64,000 nucleotides of DNA, taken from assembly GCA_034008185.1 (NCBI GenBank), contig CM067083.1:496001-560000 (forward strand). Direction: 5' to 3'. The position numbers and the translations under genes are program-made. The stretch comes from Gorsachius magnificus. Lineage: Eukaryota; Chordata; Aves; Pelecaniformes; Ardeidae. The notes under the pieces were generated by a model. It was not told the DNA's origin. It did no database searches and worked only from the letters and a program-made list of their open reading frames with translations. Shown here one piece after another: positions 41,201 to 53,200 of this stretch (its first letter is position 1; each line of letters starts with the position of its first letter).

Positions 41201-44200
41201 TAGAATAAACAGACTCTCTCAACGTCCGTGTTAATCCCTAACATGGGTGGGAATTCGGAGAATTAGTAAAATAGACTGTTTGCAGTTAAACTCCATTTTC
41301 CTCTCGTGGCAGCTCTGTCAGACTCTGCTCTCTCCTCTCCCAGGTGACGTATTACTCAACAGCTAGGCGGTATTTCACTGCCTTTGCTACGCTCCCATAA
41401 AATCCAGGAGCTATGGCTTACTAGGGAAGATTAGACCAAATGGCCACAATTTGTGTAAGAAAAATAAGACTGGGAAAGACACAGTAGCAGTTCTCAAACA
41501 TAAATAAGTCTGCTGCAAAATGATCTGTTCTCCATATCCATGTGGAATAGGGTAGGAATAAATGGGCTCAAATTGAAGCAAAGAAGATGCTACAAGAAAT
41601 TTTCTCATGGCACAAAAAGTGGAGCACAGGAATAGGTTGCCTAGGGAAACCGTAAAGCATTCATCACTGGAGTTTTTAACTGGCAGCTAGATAAATACTG
41701 GCCAGGAACAATAAAAATAGACAGTCCTACCTTGGTAAAGTGATAGAGACTATACAGCCTCTTACTACGGACCACAGCCCTACTTCTCTACCCTAAAGCA
41801 CTCAGGTGACATTTTTTTCCATAGCCATGTAAATCCACTAATGCAAAGATAATGAGTTGCATACATAAACAAAACCATGTAATTTTGTTGACTTTTTTTT
41901 TTTTAATGACAGATATCAGAATAAAAAAGAAAGGATCTAGCTTTACTATTAAATGCTGGGCAAGTTTTCAGGACTGGTAATCAGAAATTCCACTTTTTTA
42001 TTTCGAGGAAAAGCACGTTATTTCGAAACTAACTGGACAACACATAGATCACCCAGTGACACAGTTACAGATATTTTCAGAGCACAACGGCATCACACGG
42101 TAGACTGGGTGGCTGTAATAGCATTATTAACACACATTAAAAACCTAGGTAGGACAAGTTGCCAATCCCAATTAAAAAGGCAAAGATTCAGCATGCACCT
42201 AAAATCATCTTTGACTCTCAACAGCAGTTGGCAAGCACCAAAATTTCAAATCGGTCCTTGTTAGGAAAGACAAATGATTATGCACTCATACCAACAAAAT
42301 TTTGGGCTGGGTTCTGGCTATCTTTGAAGCAGAGTCTGCTTGCAGAATTGTGAATAACTGGATAATGGCTTTAAATATCAGCTGGCTGCGTTTGGTACTA
42401 TGCTTGTCACTTCTCTTTCACTTCTTTTCTGTTACACGCTGGACGATTTATCTGTAAGGTTTTATTATGCTGCATTTGGTTGTTTTGTTCTACCAAACTA
42501 CAGCAGTTTTGGCAGGCAGACAACATACAAATGAAATTATTGCTAATATTATTACTAATGGTGGTATTTGAGGCTACCATGGCAATGTTAATTGTGTTTC
42601 AGAATCCAGAATTTAGATGCCATTTAATTCAGATAATCTAGCTGCAGAGCACCATGTGGCACAGCAAGGATGGCCTGCTAGGACCAGTTAGCACAGTCTG
42701 GTTTCAGTTTAAACTTTGAATGGAAGCACTTGAAGACTACAGACAATGTTTTGAAACACGCAGCAAATTATTTACCTTTTTGGTCAGTGAATCGTCTGAG
42801 TCTGATGGCATTCTTGTAGACACATGAAAAATGATTTCCACGGTAGAGGTAGCGTAATAGGGTGCCGTTTGTCCTGTGCTGCCATTGCGCTGCAGGCCGC
42901 CCATAAACCCACCGTGTGTTGAGAGATCAACCTGATCGATGGGAAGTCATTGTTAGGAGAAATTTGACAAGACTGATGAATAACCAGTATCTATTTACAT
43001 ATCAAGACTTGGTGAATTTACCGCTCTAGAATTCTGGAGCCATCCCAGGGAAGGCTTCCCCTATGGGTTTGTGATCTTTGCATTAGATCTGTCTGTTTCC
43101 CATTCCCGTATCTGACATTTACTAAAAGTAAACATCCCTTAACTGGGTACCCAGTCATTACCTACACGGCTGTTTTACCCTCCTTCCAGCAAACAACAGC
43201 AAGGAAGCAAAAGCACTCTGTCACACGCAGCTGCTCTAAGGGCCGTGCACTGCTTAGCGAGCCCACTCAAAGCATGCACAGCGAGAAACAATTATAAAGT
43301 GCAGAGAAAATACAAACATTCAGAAAAACTACAAAAGCAGCTAAAGATTTCCACAAAAAGAAAAGCCTTAGAAGAAATAATTCTAGGAGATTACTCAGAA
43401 GAAACACCTCTCTGAAGACGAGTCTGTGTCCAAAAGCTCGTTTGTTTTCCCAGCGGCATCAGTCTGACCGAGGACGCTACCTCTCCCTGTAGACCTTAGG
43501 TCACTTAAATCCTTAAACATGAAGTGCAGCTACTATGCATTTCCAACACACATCAATGTTCGTGCCATTTAGGTTATGATACATCATTTCAACAATGCAA
43601 ACTGAACCCAAATGGTTTTGTCCTTCATAAAGCAGTCGTGGTTGGGGAAGTGGTCTGACCACGCGAAGAGCTAAAAGGAGCTAAAATTAAGGTGAAATTA
43701 CACTATAGCTCTTAATGATGCAGAAAGCAGAAGCGTCCACTGCAGCACCACCTGTCCATCAGCAGGATGAAGCAGGAGGAATGTGTTCATCCAGAAGCAG
43801 CATGTGAATTTACAGAATTCTGCTAGAAAGGTGATCTTTTAAGTACTGCCAGATATCAGTGTGTATTAAAATTTATCTCTTTTTTTGGGGGGAATTAAAG
43901 ACATGCAGTGATACAAGCAGCATGTTTTCCATTTACCTATTTTAACTGGCTTTTACTGATTTTTGTAGGTCTTCAGATCAAGTATGTTAGCTTGCCTAAA
44001 TTTATGACTATTACCTCCCAGCCCAGTCCAGCCACAAAATCTTCATAGGCCTGGCTTCCCCTTGCATTGGACAGTATTGAGCACTTGTCCTCCTGTCCTT
44101 CTGCAATGTAGAACACTGCAATCTTGTGAGTTTCACGGCTGTAATTAGATATAAAAAGGAATGAAAGTTAAAGAAGTTTTAGCTCAAAATGACTTTTTAG

Positions 44201-47200
44201 ATCCCCTGCCCTCAAAAGCTATGAACAGGTGACCAGGTTTACCTCTACAGGTCCACTTCTTTTATGCACACAAAGGCATCTCTTGATTTCAGTTTCAGAA
44301 ATGTATTTGCACCATTTTTTCCCCCCATGACCACACCGCAGAGGCTCCACAGTTGAGAGAGCAGAGCCGAGTCTATTCCTTCTGTGCATCAGCAAAAGAA
44401 CTCATGATCAGTCCCAATTACAGGGTTAATCGCTTACATCTGTGCAACCTTGCCAGACAGTGAATTGCACAGGTGCTAATGGGAGCATAATTTGACCTAC
44501 AGAATTTTAATTATAGGGTGATGATCTACGAGAAAGAAAAAACATTACTGACTTTCAGATGCTGGTTGAGTTTTACAAGGCTGACAGTGACAGTTGGCTG
44601 CTTTGAAAACAAGCTGAGTGGATTTGTATGAGAATTGTTGGGATAAAAGAAAATCAGAACTCCAGTGCTGCAGACATTTTTCAAATAGCTATATGTCAAG
44701 TAATGGAAGATAAAATGCTGTTCTGCCACTACCTGGCTGTAGAGCAGTTGTATGGAGATTACCCCTTAAAATACTGCTTGACACAGGGACCAGCCTGCAG
44801 AAAACAGTCCTTGGTGAGAGTTGAGCCAAGGCCGCAAAAAATTTTGGAACTTCTTCCTTCCCTCCCAGCTGAAGAAAACAGGAACTGGGTTGCTGTGTCT
44901 TCTTATTTGCTACTGATTTTGCATTCTACCTATACAGCACACCAGCAAAAATAGCTTGTCCATTCAGGCTACAGAACTCTTCAGAAACAAGCAATCCATT
45001 CTCCATACAAATATTTGTATTGCTGGCACATGCAGTTTTAATGAATTCCTGGGTTTGGTGATGTACTTACTCTTTCTTTGGAAATGCTAACCTTATCAAC
45101 GGTGTGTTTAGTAAACATTACCTACCACTGGCGGGAATCCAGATTTTTCAGTTCTCGCAGTAATTTTGAGTTTTTCTTAAGAAGATGAAAGCTTTTTCTA
45201 TAAATATATAAGAAAGGAAAGATTTGAAGGAAAATGCAACACAGTACACACACAGTATCTTCACATTCAAGTACCTAAGAGAAAGGAATCAAATCAGCAT
45301 GATTCAAATTTTTTTTACTATTATTATTATGAACAATCTGCAGATGTCTATTTAAAATCATCACTGAAGCAGGCATACGTAACAGTTCAAAAGTATGCTC
45401 TGACTACCACCCAGCTGTGTAATTCTCGCTCTCTTAAGCGTGTACATGTTTGGGGGTAGAAGTGAGAAGAGTAAGAGTACCGTAAACATGTTCTGAATCC
45501 TCTCTTCCTACCTTCTGTCCCAGGAGTTCATTCCCAAGTCATTTAGCAACAGCCGACAGAAATAAAAGGACGCTTGAGGCTCAGCAGGACGTGGCTCTTC
45601 TTGACAGGCCACCTTCATACTGAAGTCCGAGCTGCATTTAAATATATACTCTCTTTCCTGGACGCTCTGCCTCATCAGGGCTTCAGTGATTGCATTCTCT
45701 TGGTCGCAGCTCACACCAAAGGGTGGCGGCGATGGCTCATTCAGCTTTCGCTGGGGATGCAAGAGGCATTCAGGACTGGTGTTACCAATCTTTTCCAGCA
45801 ACTGGTCGAGTGCATCTTCTCCTTCTTCCACCTGAGAAACGTCCTTCTGGGAAATGAAGTGGTGCTCAGGGTTGCCTGAGATGACAAACGCGTTCGTTGC
45901 GCTCTGCCGCGGAAGGCAGCCCTCCAGAGGTCCATACAGTATCCTGCCATCCCAAGAGTACTTCCCTGAGATATCTCTGACAATTACCCTTACATCCGAG
46001 GGGCTTGCTGTAGGTTCAGTGCCTGTCTTCTTCTCTGAGGGGATTTGGAGGTAAGATATAAGAGTACTGTCATTAAACACGAAGAGCTGCAGGTTGGGAC
46101 TCCGGAAGACTTCTGAGGACAGCTCGGAGGACTCCACGTAGGAGTTGTCATGGTTCTCGCTAAGGAGACTGTGGAGAATGGCAGGGCCTCCGCTGAGCGG
46201 GTAGTGGCTCAGGTGATTCACCAGGTGAGTCATAACCATCCGTGCTGTTAGAGGTATCAATTCTAAGTTTCTCCTCCTTTTTTCTAAAACAATCAATGAA
46301 AAGATACTAGGTCAGTAAGAGCAGCAAGAGGTAGTTAGACACAGCATCTGCAAGTTTCTGTCACGTTGCAGAAGCTTGCCTTAGTTGTCCTCCTAATCTT
46401 TCCTGTTCAAGAAGCTATTTACGACCGCTTTCCAAGAAATTCTACTTGTCGCACATTTCATTTCACTTTATTTTACCACATGCCCTTTGACTTTTAGCCT
46501 ACAGGCACCTATGCAGCACCTTCACGTCATTTTCTTTCTCCTGTGATCTTCGTAAAGAGCAACATCAGCAACGAACTCAAACATCCTATTACAGAGGCAA
46601 CTGGAAGTCATTAAAAAAAAGGGTGCTGCCCAGCTTTCAAGGAATAGTAGCTACACGCAGTAAGGAGAAGCACATTCTCAAGGAAGAGATGTGACCTGGG
46701 AAGCTTTATTTCCTAGCTGCTGAACACTGGCATGCTGGTCCTCACCGCGCTCTGTGAACTCTCTTACCCTCGGCGACAGTGAGCAGGTTGCCCAAATCCG
46801 CGGAGGAGTGGCACTGGGCTGGCTCGGAGCTCCTGACATTCCCCAGTGGCAAAAACGGGTCGTAATCACTGGATGAGAGGTCTGCCAGACTCAGCACGTA
46901 ATGGCTCTGCTGAGTGTACGTGCTGGAGCCGTTCACACAACAGTGCAGAACCTGCAAGCAGGGAAGCGTGGCACTCAGGAAGTGATAAAGCGTACACTAC
47001 AGTACCCACTTAAACACGTTCAAGGAGGAGTGACCCACCATAAATTTTTATGCTGTGAAAGCCAGGGCATGCTACAAAAACCATCGATGTCTAAATAGAA
47101 TCTTTTTAAAATAACACTCTTTGTCAGCGCTTATTTTGTAGCTTAAGAGCTCACTTCAGGCCTTATTTTGTATTTTAACAGCACATTTCAAATAATTCAA

Positions 47201-50200
47201 GTATTTGTGCAAAGATTATTTTCCCTGGCTCATTGTTTTATGCATTTTACCTTTCTCTCTTCACCACCCTCTGTCTATTCTACTTCTCTGATCTTATCTT
47301 AGCATTTTACATTCTTAACTCTTCATCTGTATGACTTCTGCCCACACTGAGAGAATTCATGATTTTCTACAGCTTGCTAAACATGCTTCTGTGCCTAACA
47401 GGATGTGTGAGAGGCACCTTTAAACACCTAGACACAATAAATCGCATTCGTTCCTCACACTCACTCTGTAAATGTAGTCCAGCAAAGGAGCTTTGGATGC
47501 ATGCTGATCTTCGAGGACACCAGCAGACACTGGCTCCAGGAGCATTTTCATGGGCAATGCCATACACCAGTCCAACAAGCAAAGCAGCAGTGAAACGATA
47601 AACTAAACAGAAACATGGAACACAGTATTTAGATGCATTCTGTTCAATTCACCCAGACTTACAGGTATAAGTTTGAAAGTTTAAAATACAACTCTGGTTC
47701 CAAGCGACTTCATTTAATAACCATCTCGAGCAGCACAAAGAATGGAGACGGCTCTTCTCGGCGACGTACCTTTTTATCTGCTTCCACAGAGGAGTATTCA
47801 GCACTCGGCAAGAGAAATGCAATAGTGGCCACAAGGATCTATATTGAAATAAACAAAATCCCAGAAAGACATTTAGCTTCCTTCGCTATAAAGACAGAGC
47901 ATGAACTTCATTTCAACAGGGTATGAAAAAGGTTAAATTCCCTTAGGAGCATCCAACTGCCCTTGCAAATCAACGTCCAAGTGAAACGAAAAGTTTTACT
48001 GAGCATTTGGAAATAAATCACTACAAATGAGAGCAGTATGCTGGTCCTAGGACTACAGCAAGTACGTCTCCTAATAACAACTGCAGAAGAAAGGAAAAGT
48101 TAACACAGAGTCACAGTTTGTCGCGAACACTGATTTAGAATCCTGCCAACTACACCAATTTGTCACGAATGAGTGGAATGCACCTCACTCAAAAGAGAAG
48201 CAGCAATATGTTTTCTTGAGGTCAGTGAATTTGATGGAATTTAACAGAGTTTAACAGGGGTTTGCCAAGGTTCAGTAAGTTTGGTGACAAGGTTCACTCT
48301 ATTAATTACTGCATGGAAGAACCATACAAAGGCAAACTGAGTTGCACTCGAGTCAGACTGACTGACAGAGAGACCCGGGACGCAGAATGGCAAGGAGGAC
48401 CCTCCTGTTGAGTCACGAGGTTCAGAGCGGCCCCCCTCGCTCTCTAAACTCCTTCCTCAGAGAGGAGTCGAGGTGCAGCTAGGCCCAAACCTAGTCTCAG
48501 ACTTGGTCGACGGCTTGTGTTTAAGGGACTGCATATGCAAAATTTATGTAATGTTTCATTTTGTGGCTGGCTGGTCACTGTTTACATAGGCTTTTACCCA
48601 CCCTAGTTTAAATGGCGCTTGCCTAGCTAGATCTAATAGTAACTGGCCAGTCTTCAGTTCCCCAAACTGGGGATCTATTTACTTCCCAATTTAGTAAAGA
48701 GATGTCAATGTTCCCATTGACACAGCCACTGTGCAGCACCTGCCCACATGGCGCAGGAGTCGACATCGATAACTTCTGCTCCATTTGGTGCTGCTAGAAC
48801 AACTGCCCTTAATTCTCCTACTTGTGCACTACCTTCACCTTTGTCTATTACTTGCTTGCTGGTGGCAATTTCTAATGCGGCAGCTTTGTATCGCCATTTG
48901 CCATTCACCCTGTTTGCTGAGGCATCCGTAAGCCAAATGCCTTCAGTTGGCGTTTTCTCCGTGAGGGGAGGTGCATTGAGAATCAGTGAAGGTTTAAATG
49001 GCTGCTTTAGCACTAATAGCCATTTGTAATTTTTAGTGTAATGTTTATTTCTTCTTCAGTCAGTTGTTTCCCACCAGGCAGGCACACCGTTTCCCGATGG
49101 TAGGGTTTTGTGCAGTTCCTTCCGGGGGAGCAGTTCCTTTCAGGACTGTTTCTAGCAAATTAAATAGCCCTCTAATTTGAGCAGGTTGCCCCTGGTGTAT
49201 TTTCTCAGCTTGTTCAACTGCTCGGACTAAAGATAACTCTGTTCTGTCTCTTTAAATACAGTAGAGTTAAACCTTAAAGGTCATTTTGGCCCGCTTGGCC
49301 TGGTCTGGAATAGGTTGCAGTAAGCACCCTGTTCTGCAGAACCCCATTCTGCTATAATAGGGTCATGGGGGGGGGTACTGGCCCCAGTGACTGACCTGTC
49401 TTTAATTCCTGTATTGGAGTTTTGACTCTTCATGTTTTGGGTTCCATTCCCATAGTTTTCCCTTTTGTAAAAATGACTACATTGGGTGAGCAATGATAGA
49501 AAATCCAGGTGCAAGTGTTCTCCAGTACCCTAAAGTATCCACGAGTAGTTGTAATTCTTTCCTAGACTGGGAACTGGGGCATCTGTAACTGTTCTATTTT
49601 ACTTGGGGTGTCTGGTGGGATTGCTGCACTACCTGCACTCCACTAAATACCTAAAAACTTTATTCCTCTACTTGATCCCTGACATTTTTCAGGTGGAATT
49701 TCAACTTCTGCTTTACGTAGCGTTTGCCACACTGCTGCTGCTGCCCCCACCTTTTCAGGGGAGGTCCCTCCAATTAAGATATCATCTATGTATTGGTACA
49801 GTTTCACATCTCGAGGGAGCGAGACTGTTTGCAAGAATCCAGCAGATGCAGCATGAGCAATTATGGGTGAATGCTCCTGTCCCTGCAGGAGCCTGCTAAA
49901 GGTGTGTTGTACACCCTCCCAAGTAAAAGCAAATTTCTCGTTATCCTCCTCCTGCAAGGGGACCATAAAGAACCTATCCTTCACACCTAGAGCTGCCATC
50001 CGTGCCTGTGCAGCTGCTTGTAACGCGGCTGCTAGGGTTGCAGCATTAGGGATTGCAGCCGCTAGCGGAGCTGTGCTGGCATTTAGGTGCCAATAATCAA
50101 CTGTCAGGTGCCATCTCCCATCCGGCCTTCAGACTGGCCAGACTGGTGAACAGTATGGGGAGTGGGTTCTGGAAATGAATGTGCTGGTTTTCCAAGTCTG

Positions 50201-53200
50201 CTGTTATTTCAGAAATTCCGTTCCGTGCCGCAGCAGCCATGGGGTATTGCAGTACATTAGCAGCCCTTGAATCAGGGAGCGCAGGGGCGGGGCGGTGTAC
50301 ACACACCGTAGCCTCCCCGTTTTTATTAGGGCTAGGGCTGATATTTGAACTGAGGGACCACACACTGGCAGGCGCCAGGGTCCGCTGTTCGAAACATTGA
50401 AACCCAAAACATTTTCACAGTGATCTTTGATGGCAAAACCATCGGGAGCCATAAATTAACTTTCACAGTTTGGCAAATAGCACTTGCTCCATTCTCACTG
50501 GTAATTTTAACTCTTTGCCATCCAGGTCATAGCTCAAGGAATTAAGAAAATTTTGCATATGATTTCCATATAAACATTTTAAAGAAACTGACGTACTTCA
50601 GTAATTTTTCTGGACAGAGAGGATTCGTACTTCTGAAGCTTTTGCCAATAAGAAACCAGCAGCTGAAGAACATCGCAGGCTACCTGAGCCACCAGTTTAT
50701 TAGAAAACTGGAAGAAAAGACAAAACGATTAAAAGCCAAATAAAATATCCAGATACAATACAATACATTCAGTTTTTCTGCATTTTAAATTATTTTGCAT
50801 CTATACAAACAATAAAAAATGTTAACATTGCTGTCAGCATTAGGGAACAGCAGGCATGACATTATCTGTGTTATCTTAATTTGGTCTGCTGTGGAAGGGG
50901 TCTTTGGGTACATAATCACATGCTCTTTTTGCAGGTATTTGGTATAGGACATCACCTTGGCATATACTGCTCAGCAACTTGACAGGAGCCAGACGGGTCT
51001 GAACCATGGCCACTGAACATAATGAGCTGCTAATTACAAGCAAGGGTTCAGAACTGGGAGACATCTTTTTGAAGATGGCCAAGGCCACATCACTGCCGCT
51101 AAGCAAAAAGTCCCGAGCAGTTGTGTGTTAGGCAGCAACCTGTCCATGCTTTAAGCAATGAAGAGACAAACCAGCAGACTGTGCTCCGTATAGCCAGCAA
51201 CTATGTAAAAAAAATGAAAATACCTTTTTTTACACAATGTTTATTGACTACAGAGACCGTTATACCTTCAGCGTCACGCCTATGACATTGATTGCTTCCT
51301 TCACTTGGGGATGGTTTGTGCACTGCGTTAGTTCTTCACATATCCAAACTCCAAGGCCACAAATGGCTATGCACCTTTTTTGAAAGAAAACATGGTGTAG
51401 TCAGAAGCTTTTGAAGCGTACTGAGAAAAAAGGAAAAGAAAGAAAGGCACAAAGATGCAACCTCTCTTTTCCCTCTCAGGTGACACAGCAGGTCACCACC
51501 TTCATGGCGCAGAGTGAACCTCTCATCTCGATAGGGCTAAAGTGAGTTACTCATCCAAACAGGAGCAAACCCCAAGGCAGTAGTAACAACTCGGCTGTAC
51601 AAGCACCAAAAAATCAGTAGCAAGAAAGACCCTCCCATTTTTTCTTTTACTCAGTACACTACCTTGCAGCTTCACTTGGCTCCTCTGTAGCGTTCTTCAA
51701 TAAAATATTTATGAGGTAGCACTAAAATAATAACATAAATTAGAATAAGCATGTTTTCATACATCCATTTTAAATAAAGTTGTTTAATTTTGACATGGTT
51801 ACAAGTGAAATAACTTTAATTCTCAGTCTATTCTTAAAGCATTTTTACCACGTGCCAATTTTATTTTGTCAAGGGAGAAATACGTACCAATTACAACTCA
51901 AACAGACAGGCCCTTGTGGATAAATCTGGTCGAGTTAAAATCACGTACAGACAGCAAGATAGAAATCAATTCATTTTCAGAGTTGATGGGTATTTACTAA
52001 TGAGCGGTGATAACTTGATAATACAAACTACAGTGTTTAAATTCTAAGTAAGCCATGTTTTGAAAAATGTAGTGTATTTTTTAGTACAGAAAAGACACTT
52101 TTAAAATCAAGATTGTTTTAACACACCTCCGATGACTCTCCGAGGCCTGATGAAGAAAGCAAGAACCCTGCAGCCAAGTGTGCTGAGGGTTTTGCATTCT
52201 CTCTGGCTCTGCCTTCTCAGGCCCCGTGGAGAATTCGGAGATTCCTCCCCAGTTTTACCTAACCTTGTGCAGCAGATCAGCGTGGTGCCTCAAGCTGACA
52301 ATCAAAAAGTAACGGAGAGGGCAACCATTTGGACAGGTTTCCCCTGTGAGTGAGGCTCCAGGTCACCTTTGTTGGCTCTTTATGGGACAGCGTGCGTGAT
52401 TTTTTCCCACCAAGAGTATCACCGCAAAGGTCATTAAATTAAAAACCTTTCCATCCAGCAGAACAATTCATGTTTCGGGGTGTCCCACTGAAATTAGTTC
52501 TCAGGGAAAAACATTCACATTAAGTTGATGGTTCTGTCTAGCAGTGGAATTTTCTTAAAATCTTACTATAATACCAATAAGGCAAAAAATATCTCCCCTT
52601 ATGCACATCTCTTACAGGACAAGCAAATATACCCAGATACAATGAACGGACACTTTAAATAATACCACCAACATCATTTAATGAATTGACCTGACAGGCA
52701 TCTGGCTGGAAAACATCGCATTTGATCGTAGCCAGTTCACTCTCCTTGAAAATAAAATGTAATTTGCAGTATCTAAGCATTGTTAATTTTATGGTGCATG
52801 TTAAGCAAAGCAATGCTTATCAAATAAGCACATATAATGTGTGCAGTTGTGGGGTTTTGCGGAGAAGGAGGGGTTTATTTTTTAAACAAAAAGCATGCGG
52901 TAAAAATGAAGTGACTACATAGTAAAAATATGTTAGGGTACATAAGGGTTTACTAATAAAATGTGGCTTTACCTTCACGTCTGCTGTTCCTGCGATGATA
53001 TCACCAGCTTCTGAAATGGGCCGCAAGAATGGGATTTCTTGGTAGATATTTGGAAAGCAGACAAGAGAACCAAGGATGGTGTGAGCTTCTGAACGGGGAG
53101 CCTACCGAAGGGAAAGGAAACAAACCCATTTTCTCCATAAACTAATGGAAGTGGCATGAGCTATGAGGCTAGCGGCTATCACCGTAGTACCTGATGTGCT

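Larger units (their letters stand above)
34620..42775 (-). other. RALGAPA2 intron (8.2 kb)
   Basis: The largest complete intron here. It holds the poly-C/A-rich run, the CpG-rich block at 37.7 kb, a repeat-free block at 38130-38460, and three CR1 remnants between 39.5 and 41.8 kb. A C-rich stretch at 39740-40120 gives a 204-codon chance frame fused to the CR1 fragment. Confidence 0.8.
48110..50540 (-). mobile_element. Degenerate endogenous retrovirus remnant in a RALGAPA2 intron
   Basis: Minus-strand frames show pol-like sequence with the reverse transcriptase YIDDIL box, then RNase H motifs, then an LTR-like segment and a primer-binding site. Several frameshifts and stops break the pol frame, so it is non-functional. 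It lies wholly inside the 2.8-kb intron 47839-50596 and in the same orientation as the gene. No gag, integrase or env could be recognised. YIDDI and a serine-tRNA-like primer site are compatible with a class III (ERV-L/S-like) element, but I cannot exclude a class I-like lineage. Ends are approximate. Confidence 0.85.

Noticed and set aside
50876..51106. 76-codon minus-strand frame in the intron between two RALGAPA2 exons.
   Set aside because: Phases of the flanking exons already join exactly, and the peptide matches nothing in the family; possibly an old repeat, but not identified.
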